Assembly: GCA_037043235.1 (NCBI GenBank)
Contig: JAWRVZ010000016.1
Coordinates: forward strand, 6,183,001-6,247,000
DNA length: 64,000 bases
Direction of reading: 5' to 3'
Source: Rhodeus uyekii
Lineage: Eukaryota; Chordata; Actinopteri; Cypriniformes; Acheilognathidae
This document shows positions 48,343-59,400 of this stretch, one piece after another. Positions within the stretch are counted from its first letter, which is position 1, and every line of letters begins with the position of its first letter. The translations under genes and the position numbers were made by a program. The notes under the pieces were generated by a model that did no database searches, had not been told where the DNA came from, and saw only the letters and a list, made by a program, of their open reading frames with translations.

Positions 48343-49149
48343 TACAATTTTCATCAGTGCACAACAGTTTTTCAAATATATTCATTATTATCAAAGCATT
48401 TTTAAATAAATATTAAGACAATCTACTTAATTATGTTTTCTATATTTTTTCTTTATTGTGATAGCATATCATCTCATTTTTAGAGCCCCAAAGTCCCATA
48501 AACAGACAAAACATATTCAAAAGTAAGGAAGACAATAACACAGTTTTAGATATATTCTAATTAATCAAATCTTACTAAGAAGAGAACAGGATGTCACAAG
48601 TATAAAATAACATAATCAACACAAATCTGCTGTAAATCACATTGCCGTTACACAGCATTCCAATGGACATTTATTATACATTCGTTCAGTAACAAGGAAA
48701 CTGCATTTTTGTAATCCCAGATCCAACCTGAATTGTCAAGTGAATGATTTGGTCAGAGGTAAACTGGGGGTTTCTTTGGCTCTTTGTGCTTTCTCTGTTC
48801 ATAGACCATTAAACCCGCAGGCCCTCAGCTCTGCTCACATGCTACCCAAAGGTTCTACACTAACAAGAAGTGATCAGGCATTTCTGTAAATCACATCTTA
48901 TGGAAAAAAGAGCTCTGCTTTTTATATATTGGAGTAAAAGGAGCTATATAGTATTATAGTATCATGAACTAAAAGGAGGGTCAAGAGGTAAGTCTAACCC
49001 TCTGTCTAAATATATGTACTTCCCAGCTGCACAGAATATAATAACATTATGTCCAATGTGTACACAGTCTGAGTACTTTGCACATATTGGACATTCATGA
49101 TACAGTAATAGATGCAGATGACTGCATCTGATGAAAAGTCTAAACTCGG
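43921..49149. other. Gene-free stretch upstream of mkx, part 2
   Basis: 5.2 kb between the two inverted TGTCRCGG repeats. I see no exon and few clear transposons. Complex blocks at 44450-44580, 45225-45425 and 46900-47160 contrast with AT-rich filler and may be regulatory. A CA microsatellite lies at 48309-48344, and 48030-48130 has short tandem aagtttaaataaa phrases. Confidence 0.4.
45225..45425. promoter_or_regulatory. Candidate conserved enhancer rich in homeodomain motifs
   Basis: The block holds many TAAT/ATTA words in complex sequence: gctaatgacatgg, cctgcaattactgctctc, attattgtaatcattg and gcataatgagg. It also has a CACCTG E-box and a tttatggctccc word. This composition is typical of developmental enhancers near homeobox genes. 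It lies about 10 kb upstream of mkx. Confidence 0.3.
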
Positions 49150-49478
49150 TGTCACGTAACGGGTGCGGTATGCGATGCGGAGCAAAGTCGATGCTCATAA
49201 AGGTTTATTCAAAAAACGTGAAAACAAAAGACACTTTAAATAACAGCAGAAACGGCACACTATTGCAAACACAGAAGGAACAGCATTCACTTACAACGAA
49301 AGACATCCATGTAGCAACATTAACGACTGAAAAGACAAGGGAACACAGGAGGGTATAAATACACATGGGAAACAGCTGACGAGACTTAGATAAGTGATTA
49401 AACACGGACATGTGCGTGAAGGACATGGAAGATACATAGAAGGGACTCGGATGTGAACAACGAGACAAGACCGTGACA
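49150..49478 (-). repeat. TGTCRCGGTCTTGTC repeat, minus orientation
   Basis: The 329-bp copy, read on the minus strand, starts tgtcacggtcttgtctcgtt and ends cacccgttacgtgaca. It is clearly related to 43596-43920, sharing tctatgtatcttcca, taagtctcgtcagctgtt and a tgtatttataccc phrase. The seven terminal bases TGTCACG and CGTGACA are inverted. Confidence 0.65.
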
Positions 49479-52400
49479 CTCAGCTATTCCATGCAGTCAC
49501 AGGAGCTGAGAAGACATGAAAGTTGTTTTGTGTGTGGGGCATGGTCTTAGGATCCTGGCGCTCATGTCTAGTTTGGTTTCAGTGTAGGGCTTTGGACAAT
49601 CATGCTCTGTGTGTCTGTGTTCTGTTGTAATTTGCATTTGCTAGTTCTCTGTGTAATCTAACTTCTTGTGTGAGAATGCTTTTTTGAAGTCTTCTCTACG
49701 CGTATGTTCCATGAAGCACGTGGTTAGGTTTTTTTCATTGTCCGCGTTCTTTCCTGTTTTCATGTTGTGTGCTTGTGATTGTGTTCGCTGGCCATTGTGA
49801 TCTAATTTTTTGTCATGTTTGTTTCTGTATGAAATGCGCTCACTTGTGTATTGACTTAACCCTGTCCATCTTGCTATCTGATTTATTGGTTCATTTGCCT
49901 TACCTGTCCTCCCTCGTTACCTGCCTTGTTTGCTGCCCTATTTATTCTCCTTGTTTTATAAGTCAGTTTGTGATCTCATGCATTGTTTGTGTCCTGCTCT
50001 GCTTGATCCAGTTATACCGTGCCAAGATGCCATTCTTGATAAATACATAATACATAAATACATAATGTAATTTAAATACATTTTGGCATGGGGTTTTCCA
50101 CTAAGGAAGATACATTTCAATGTTTTAATCAGTCTCAAGTTCTGCTGAAGGTAAAGGTAGATGTTACTGGAAGTTGCACATTTGTCTCTGGAAGATTTTA
50201 TATTAAATGTATGAGGGCTGTCAGTTAGACAGACAACCTTCCCAGCGGGAACTTGCTGGTTTCAGGGTCGTGTGCTCGCGAAGGTGGAGCCCAACAATAC
50301 AACCGCATACTCTTTCATTTACTAGCAGGGTGCAAAATACCAAAAGGAGCATTTGTGTTTTTAAATGAATGGACACAATGAATCACACAGGATGGTGGTT
50401 TGACGGTTATGATCATGACCCAAGCACTGTTTGGTGATTCAAGTTTAAGTGAAGTTCTCGTAAAATTGAAGCATTTATGGCATATTTCCATCCCAAGCAT
50501 ATTTCGTTCTAAGAGGTGGTCTGTTTTATCCATCTTGATCCATATTGATCACAGAATTGCTTACCGTCTGATGGTGAGGTCAGATTCACCCAGTTTATAG
50601 TGGTTCATTAACTAATCAATCTCATGTGCTCCAGTCAGCTGTAAGAATGGCCCGTTCTGCTTGAATCTGTTGTGATTGGCTCTCAATATGTTTAGAATCC
50701 CTCTGCTTCTCCAGTGTGTGTCTTGTATTCCTCAAGTCTCCATAAATAACGCTTAATTGAAACTGTCCAGCTGTCAGAATGATTACACGCTTTAGTTCGC
50801 CATTTGGCGGCAAGAGACAGAAGTCTATGCGTGCTTGGTTATACAGTACAAGTTTGTGGGGGAATTCTTCACTTTCTAAGCCAACATAATCATGCCACTG
50901 GAAAAAATGGTGAGCAACTTACTGAAAACCTAGACATACACCTGTGTATAGTGCACTAGAGCGATGTGTGCAGATGGTCTTATCAGCTTTATTAAAAAAA
51001 TACTGAATCATTTCTAAGGTCAGGGAGGAGAGGTGGTTTTTAACTAATACATACTGTACTTGGAAAGAAAGAACAGCCACCTAAGGGACTGCTTCCTCTG
51101 GCCGTTTGTTTTTTTGTGATACAGTGGGACAATTTTTATCAAAGACTGAATATAAGATTTTGCTCCTCCATTTAGCATCTATTGTCTTTATTTGGAATTT
51201 GATCTGTGGACTATTGAACCAAAAAATTCTGCTTTCTATGGTATTAGTGTACTGATTTATTAGTTCTTCTGGAAAACATTCAAATTTTGTGCATTTTGTC
51301 ACAGAACATTTCTTGCATTTGCTGAATGTAAATATTTTACATTTATTTTTCAATCTCAAAGAAGTTTAAATTTGTGTGAATTCTGTTTAGATTTAAATTA
51401 AGCATTCTCTCTCTCTCTCTCTCTCTCTCTTTAAAAAAAAAGTAAAAATATAGTTTTAGACCTAGCTTGAAAAAGAAAATCATTCACAGACTTACCAAAG
51501 AAGTTCTATCAACTTTAATGTTAAATTTTTAGCTCTTTCTTATTTTGGAGAATGTTTGTTATCCTTGTTGTGTTACAAAAATATTCATACGATGAATATA
51601 ATGTTATCTGGATCCCAGTGTTCTTTTAAATATCTTGTTTTGTGTAGAGAAAAAGTTATTCAGGTCTGGAATGACTTGAGATTATACATTTTTGGGTGAA
51701 CTATTTCTTGAAATACTGTGATTGAATGAATTCCTCATTTTGAAGTTTGCTGAATTATTCAAACAACAAAGGTAGATACTAGAAGCCGTAATGAGAAAAT
51801 GTTATATATTTTAAATGGTTTGTGTGAAGTAATGAATTAATGAGTGATTTATGTTGTACAATGTAAGAGTGAATAATTTGGGTTGTACAACGTCAAGGTT
51901 TACATGAAAAGGTCCGATAATAAGGTTTGCTGTTCAGAGGAAACGTGTGACCCTCCGGACCATTTAGGGTTGGTTCACAAAGAACACAGTTAAAAACGTA
52001 AGACACGGCTCAGTGGAAGTCTATATGCGTTTTAATGCATCTTCAATTTAAAGATGCCTTTAAATTTAAAGTCTTTAAATTCTTTTAACTTGAGTGGTGT
52101 GTTTTTAGAATGCTATGTTGTACATGAGTGCAGCAAAGGACGCAAGCATGATGGTTAAAGTGTGTTTAAAAAAAGAGCTAGAAACAGACCCTATCAAAAA
52201 CTTCATCCCTGCGTGATTAGATTCTGTAAACATAGAATAGTTGACTTGATTTCACTGCTGACCACAAATGGTCGTTCTGTTGCAGAGAGGAAGGCCTGAA
52301 ATTAATGAGGGCCAAAGCCTGGCTATAATTTGGGAAGCATTTTGACAGTAGGGATAGAGTGTGTTTTGTTTTAAATAGTTACATTAAAATTGTTCTTACA

Positions 52401-53439
52401 TTGCTTCTGCTGCTGTAGTTTGTGATAATCAGGAAAGCAAAAAGTTCTTGTTCGACATGAATTATGGTAGCATATTTAACTCAATCAGTTATTTTAAACC
52501 CGTGTCCACAACTCTATTGGGCTTGCCATGTTTTTGTTGGCATTTTCTTTGTGTGTATGTGCGCGCATGAAGTATCGTGGACTTTTTAACACACTCGAGC
52601 CTCGCTGTTCAGATAGCCCTTTAATAGCGATGACGTGAGCCCGTGAAGGAACCTGACCTCTCATAAAGCCACAAAGCCTGGCCGGTCTACCGTACTCATC
52701 CGACTACTTCGCACAAAACCAGACAAATACAGTGTCCATCTCTACAACCAGCTTTATCTCTTTCTATACTGTCTCTTTCTAGTCATTATAAATCAGTTAG
52801 AGAAAAAAATTTGATTGACATTTACATGAGCCATGACGGACTAATAAACTAATTTATCATCCACGGCAGATACATGGAAACTTTCAGAGGAAAATGACAG
52901 TATTTATAGATGGACGAAATTTCATTACTAAGAAAGAGGTCCCTGAATTTGATAGCTCAGCATGTGGATTGTTGGTTTTTTAAAAGAGGTATTTTATTTT
53001 AAAACTATTTAGAGCAGTTTAAATCTGGTGATAGATTTATAGACATTTTGCCTTGCAGTGTCCATCAGATGATCCAAATCAGTTAGAATTTCTTATATAT
53101 TACTTTGGAATTGAAAGAGGTATAGGCAAAAAACAATGAGATGTTGATCATTTTAAACCCTACCAGTTAACACACATGGCTGATATGAAAATATTCATGG
53201 TTAATATTTGATTATTGTTGACCATCTCAACAAGCTTTTAAAATTATCTTAATTTTTTAAAACAATAAATAATGTAATTTTCTAGAAATTGAAATTCTAG
53301 AAAAAATATGTGTCTTTGTGTGTTTGTGTGCATACACACTTGGCTCAAAAAACACTTAAATAGCACATAGGATCTCAGTGAATATTCAACTGGATTCAAA
53401 ATCATACTAAAAAGTTAATCACAGTAACTCATAATGGAA
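49479..53439. other. Gene-free stretch between repeats
   Basis: About 4 kb without coding potential. 49550-50050 is a T-rich repeat-like segment. A TC microsatellite lies at 51408-51430. 50560-50830 and 52550-52730 are complex, possibly regulatory blocks. The rest is AT-rich and unclassified. Confidence 0.4.
50590..50830. promoter_or_regulatory. Candidate conserved non-coding element
   Basis: The block contains ttcattaactaatcaat, cagtcagctgtaag, cgcttaattgaaac and tgtccagctgtcagaatg. The last carries a CAGCTG E-box overlapping CTGTCA, the complement of the TALE word TGACAG. It also has gattacacgctttag. Complexity and motif content suggest an enhancer; conservation is untested. Confidence 0.25.
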
Positions 53440-55050
53440 GTTAGTAGTGTGTATGGTGGATGTATGGTATGCACTCTCAACATCTGGTCACGCTCCTGAT
53501 GAGATGGGGGATGGTGTCCTGGAGGATCTCCTCCAGACCTGGATCAGGCCATCAGTAGCTCCTGGTCAATTTTGGTGGTTCCAGATGCTCTGATACATAA
53601 TGTCCCAGAGGTTCTCAATTGGATCCAGGTCTGGGGAATTTGAGGGCCAGTCAATGACATCAATGCCTTCATCATCTAAAAACTGCCTATACTCTCTAGC
53701 CACATGAGGCCGGGCGTTATCATGAACCAGGATGAACCCAAGGCCACTGCACCAGCATAAGCTCTTACAATGGGTTTGAGGATTTTATACCCCTACATAA
53801 CAGCAGTAATGGAGCCATTGGCTAGTATCTAGAGTCCTCCAAGTATTTATCCCCAGATATTTACTGACCTACAACCAAACCTTCATCCTGGATGATGTTG
53901 CATGCAGCATAACATTCCAAATGGCATCTATACATACAGTAGTACCTCAAGATACGAAAGGCTCAACTTATCAAAAATCCAACTTACGAAAGCAAAGACG
54001 AAAATTTTTACTGCTCTACATACGAAACGTTTTCAAAATACGAAAGGTTTCTGAAAGTCCGAGATTCGCCCCATAACAATTTTGAAAATCGCGCCGCACG
54101 CTGCCATCTTAGTTATAGTAGACTCACCACCATCCTCCTGCTCTCCCATTGGTTCCTGATGCTAGCCAAGCCATGAGATCCTTCTCTCTAATTGGACAGC
54201 ATCCCTACCATCATGTATCTTCTATACGTACGTGCTGGCGTGCTTTAGCTCAGCCACTCCGCACCCGAAACTTTACATTTTTTATGTGTTTTCGTAAAGT
54301 TAAGTGTACGTACATACGTTATCTGCCGTTTGTCCTCCTCCTCTGTCGCCACTTTCGGAGATAGCCTCACTCGAAAGGTAAGCTTCGACATTTTACGTTA
54401 TTTCATTGTTTATAGGTCAATTTAGCTTTATTTTGAAATTTAATGGGGTGTTTTTGGAGGGCTTGGAACGGATTAGCCATTTTACAGGTAAAATGTGTTC
54501 CAAGATACGAAAAACTCATTATACGAAGGCCGCCTCGGAACGGATTAATTTTGTATCTCGAGGTACCACTGTATGTTTATTTGTGAAGAGAACTTAAATA
54601 GTGGACTTCTGGACATAGGGGAATAGTGAATAGTAGAATAAGTGTTCAAATGCCAGTTGAGCTGCACAATGCTGAGCTGTGAGCACAGGTCCCAATAAAG
54701 GACGTTCAGCCCTTATGCCACCCTCATGAAGTCTGTTTCTGACAGTTTGGTCAGAAACACACACACCAGTAGCTGCTGGAGGTCAATTTTTTTAGGACTG
54801 GCAGTGCTCCACTTCTTCGTCCTCACATAAAGGAGCAGACACCAGTCCGACTGCTGGGTTGTTACCCTTTAACGTCTGTCTGTCTAGCTCTCCTCATGTA
54901 TTGGCCTGTCTCCTGATATCTCCTCTGTGCTTGGATACACAACAAAGCACCTTGTGATGGCATGTTTGGGTGTGTCATCCTGGAGGAACAGGACTGCTTG
55001 TGTAATCTGATTGGGTTGCAGGTACAGACAGTAACAAGGACCCTAATAAA
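53440..55050 (-). pseudogene. Decayed Tc1-like transposase gene, split by a pogo MITE
   Basis: On the minus strand 53440-53930 reads, with frame changes, as the C-terminal half of a Tc1-type transposase. The segments resemble VHDNARPHVA, then FLDDEGID, then IDWP-SPDL-PIENLWD. 54600-54990 reads as the N-terminal part (KLSETDFMR-like, then HTH region). Stops, frameshifts and the insertion at 53937-54571 make it non-functional. Element ends are not resolved. Confidence 0.7.
53937..54571. mobile_element. Pogo-like MITE, TACGAAA subfamily, nested in a Tc1 relic
   Basis: Ends cagtagtacctcaagatacg and, from the right, cagtggtacctcgagataca, flanked by TA at 53935-53936 and 54572-54573. The element is 635 bp with internal taccgaaa-type subterminal repeats (ttatcaaaaatcc, cttacgaaagc, acatacgaaacg). 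No transposase is visible. Confidence 0.82.
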
Positions 55051-56455
55051 ACAAAACTAAAGAACAATCAGTCAAGAATAATAAAAAGAGAAAGATTTTC
55101 CAATTTTAAAGTCTTTAATAGATATCCAGAGGGAAAAATAAACAAAAGCAGACAACTCCAAGCAACCAACATATGTAGACATTAACAATAACAAAATATG
55201 TGAACTGCCAACACAGGAACCTTTATAAGCAGATAAATGAAGACAACCCAGCTGAAGAGAATCACAATCTAATAATCAGTAACGATGACAATATATGAGG
55301 AACTAAGCTGGGAGATAAACAAAGGCAGAAAACCCAAATAAATTTGTGAAATTACACAGAATTATATGAGTGAGTGTGGTTAATGTGTACCCCTATGACC
55401 TGAACCACAATTGGTTTCACACACGAAAGCAGGAGTGAAAGGCTCAAAGCACCTGAAATGCTGAATAATAGTTTAGAATGAAGATGCAACACTAAATCCT
55501 GATATTTACTATCATAGTAAATCACTACCACACTGCATCTTAAATATGGTCTTCTTTTCATCTAAGCTTCACTGGAAGGTAAAGGAAAGTATGTGTGGAG
55601 TTTTGTCCCTCATGCTGACCAGGCATCCATCCAAGGTAACCCCTGGAACTCTCCTGTTACTCTTTAATTCTGCTTCAATATGCTGAGTGCTGGTGAAAAT
55701 AAATGTTCTCTTCCTCTTCTGGCTTCCGCAGAAACAACTAAGGTCACCTTGCTCAGATGTGTTTCTCTTTACTTCCATGTCAACTCACCTTTCCAAATGC
55801 AATGTTTGGGAAGAATTGCTAGTTTTTATCCTTAAAAAAGCTTTGGATTGATCCTTTTGAAAGGCTGACTCATGGATCACCTCGTATACCTGCAAATGTT
55901 AATAGTCTTCAACAACGCTGAGGCATTTAAATATCTGAAAAGTCCTGAGTTAAATGTCAGGAACAAATCTACATTTGGATTGGAACTCTTTGTTACAAGA
56001 GTTACCTGGACGTGTGTCAGAGGTCTAATCCAGAGTTCAATCTTGTAGTCACAATTAGAGAAAAAAGAAAAGAAACTGTAGGCCGGTTCCACCTCACTCT
56101 AACCAAATTAAGAACACATCTTTTTAATGGAAAATCCATATCTGTAAATGATTAATGTCAAAGCATGAGCCACAACAGTGCACAAAGCAATATGTGTGTA
56201 GAAATCATTCAGTTATAAATCATAATGTATATCACTTTGTAGGAATATAATGCAGGGAGATAAAAATTCTTTACAATTTCTTGTTTCAACAGTTTGTCTG
56301 TTATGAATGGAGTTGATTCATGACCGGCCAGTGCACACTGCTTATAAGCGTATAATTATAATAATATGGTGTACTTTTTTATATGCAGAAAAGCTCCAAA
56401 ACATCGTCAAAAGTTATCATGTGTCTAAGTGGTTCAGTGAACATAAATTGCTTTC
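55051..56455 (-). other. mpp7 3' UTR and downstream sequence
   Basis: Sequence downstream of the mpp7 stop on the minus strand. A minus-strand ATTAAA at 56123-56128 is a possible poly(A) signal about 330 bases after the stop. 55020-55340 looks like an unclassified repeat. Nothing else is recognised. Confidence 0.35.
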
Positions 56456-59400
56456 TCAGACATGAGCCCATGAATTTGGGATCCAGTGAGTCTCTGCTTC
56501 TATCTTTTTGAGATCATCTCTTAGCTCAGTGAATGCCATGGCCGGATCGTCATTGATGATCACTTTCTCAAATAAGTGGCCGTATTTATTCTCCATGGCT
56601 TGGGCACTGGAAATCATGTCTTGAAAGTCCTCCTCCTGCAAAAAATAAATGAAAGGCCCATCCATGAGGATAATATTATCAATGCAGGAGTTAGTTCCAG
56701 CCCCCAAGTTTGATTGAGTCATTGTAATTCCAAAATGGCTTGAATGCACTATTAGTATAACAACAGTTGGATATTTTACAGTTTGTATCACTCAGCTTGT
56801 CTGAGGCCTTGTTTACACCTGGAATTTTTGGTGAGCAGGGCGAAGCAGAGGAGCTACGGGAGCATAAAAGGAAACTGCAGTAAAGAAAGAGAGAGGACCA
56901 GGCCTGGATTTTACTTTGTGTTTTGTTTATATGTACGTGAGGGGCTGCCACTTTTACTTTCATTGTGTGTTTCTTTATTTTGTTATTAAACTGTTGAATG
57001 TTCGCCAATTCCCACCTCATTCTTCCCAGTACAAGGGAAAGTACTTTACAGTATAAAGATGTTTTTTGGTCGATTGGATAACAACTAGACAAGGGAGACA
57101 CATTCCCATTTACATCCGTTTTGATCCTGCTCTTTGGAGAGAAGTGACTATTCAAATACATTCGACCTCATGAACATCTACACCACAAAAGCAATTTGGT
57201 CGAATATGTTTAGGACTTCCTTTGGAAGTGGTCAAACTCAGAGTTTTAGACCCAATACTGAGCGTCATCCACTTGTGATCTGATCGAGCAAAACTTACCT
57301 GATACCATGTGCAAACAGGGCCTGAGTTCTGAATAAATGGATTGTATGATTGGGATATTAAAAATGCTCTTAATTAAATCGTTAATGGTAAATTCATCTA
57401 CCTATTCAATTTACACTCACTTAAAGGATTATTAGGAACACCATACTAATACTGGGTTTGACCTCCTTTCGGACACCCCCACCAGCAGCCTCCACAGTGG
57501 TAACAAAGCATGATGGATCCATGTTCTCATTCTGTTTATGCCAAATTCTGACTTTACCAACAGAAATCGAGACTCATCAGACCAGGCAACATTTTTCCAG
57601 TCTTCAACTGTCCAATTTTGGTGAGCTTGTGCAAATTGTAGCCTCTTTTTCCTATTTGTAGTGGAGATGAGTGGTACCCGGTGGGGTCTTCTGCTGCTGT
57701 AGCCCATCCGCCTCAAGGTTGTGTGTGTCGTGGCTTCACAAATGCTTTGCTGCATACCTCGGTTGTAACGAGTGGTTATTTCAGTCAAAGTTGCTCTTCT
57801 ATCAGCTTGAATCTGTCGGCCCATTCTCCTCTGACCTCTAGCATCAACAAGGCAATTCAGGCAATTCAAAAAGGCAATTTTCTCCCACAGGACTGCCGCA
57901 TACGGGATGTTTTTTTCCTTTTTACACCATTCTTTGTAAACCCTAGAAATGGTTGTGCGTGAAAATCCCAGTAACTGATCAGATTGTGAAATTCTCAGAC
58001 CGGCTCGTCTGGCACCAACAACCATGCCACGCATAAAATTGCTTAAATTACCTTTCTTTCCCATTCTGACATTCAGTTTGGAGTTCAGGAGATTGTCTTG
58101 ACCAGGACCAACCCCAAAATGCATTAAAACAATTGCCATGTGATTGGTTGATTAAATAATTGCATTAATGAGAAATTGAACAGGTGTTCCTAACAATCCT
58201 TTAGGTGAGTGTAATGCGGGGTTCAGACTACAAATGTTTTTTTTGTGTTTACGATAGTCAGCGTGTCAGATTATGCGATTCTTGCTGTGTTGTGGACGAG
58301 AAACATGTCAGACTACGTTGCTTCCCAACCAATCATCGCTTGTCATCTTTAGCAAGATGCATGATGTTATCGGGCACCCGGGGATAGCTACTGACTTCCA
58401 GAAACTAAAATGAAAACAAACAATGGCTACCAAAGCAATGTGTTTTGTAAAAAGAAAGGACCATCCAAAATCATCGTCTCTTTCATTTTGCCATGTGTGA
58501 AAGCTATTGGTCAACGTCACAGATGAGACAGAACTGAGGACTGAAATAAAAAAAATTAAACGTACTAGTTTTCTGTTGGGATATCGGCAAGTGCCATAGA
58601 TGCTGTGGCAGATGTTAACTGTCATCCACTGTGACACAATATGATATAAAACGATCAATTCTAGCGTCCCAAGGACCATCGTCATTTAAAAATGACTACA
58701 ACACAAGTCAAACAGATCGTGGCAAAATTTTGCTTATATAATGTAGTCTGAATTTCATCATTTTATAGTAAAATACTGTTTTTAGGAGCGGACAACAACA
58801 AATCTTCTTATGATTTACAGTAAAAAAAAAAACTTAGATTGTCATTCCCAGAATGTGAGGTGACAAACTGTGTGCCAGAGTGGTTAGATTCCACAGCCTA
58901 GATGGTACATTTAGGTTTGGAGAGTTTTCCTTGTTTTGGTCAGCCTAGTGAAATGAATTCCTTAAGCATAAGCTTTAATTTAATTTCTCTAACATATATA
59001 GTCATCTTGAAGCATTTAGAAAAATATCCATGACAGTGAAGTTACTCATACAGTTCAGTTAATTTAAGTGTTCCTGTTAAATTCATTCAGGTCAACGGTC
59101 AGTGTGAGAAACTTCCTCAGCTATTATACTGTCCACTATTTTTAACAGTGAAAAGAGATTTTTACACATCACCCAAAGCTGCAGATGGTCTGAGATAACA
59201 CTTTTTTCCATAAAAAAGAAGACGACGAGTTATTCCCCTGTGAAAACAAGCGATGTCCAAATGTGTATTGTTAAGGTCAATGCTCAGTGCAGTCATACAG
59301 GCCATGTATGACTTGGTTAATATGGAAAGATGAGGAACACATTTGCACCCCGAAGCATTGTAGTTTGTAAAACAACATCCAGGTGTGAGATATGTGACCA

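Noticed and set aside
57432..58139. Treating the 235-codon frame as an intact Tc1 transposase
   Set aside because: The second and third catalytic acidic blocks are deleted and the tail is out of frame.
58308..58685. A 125-codon minus-strand frame
   Set aside because: It lies within a probable MITE next to the Tc1 element and shows no family resemblance.
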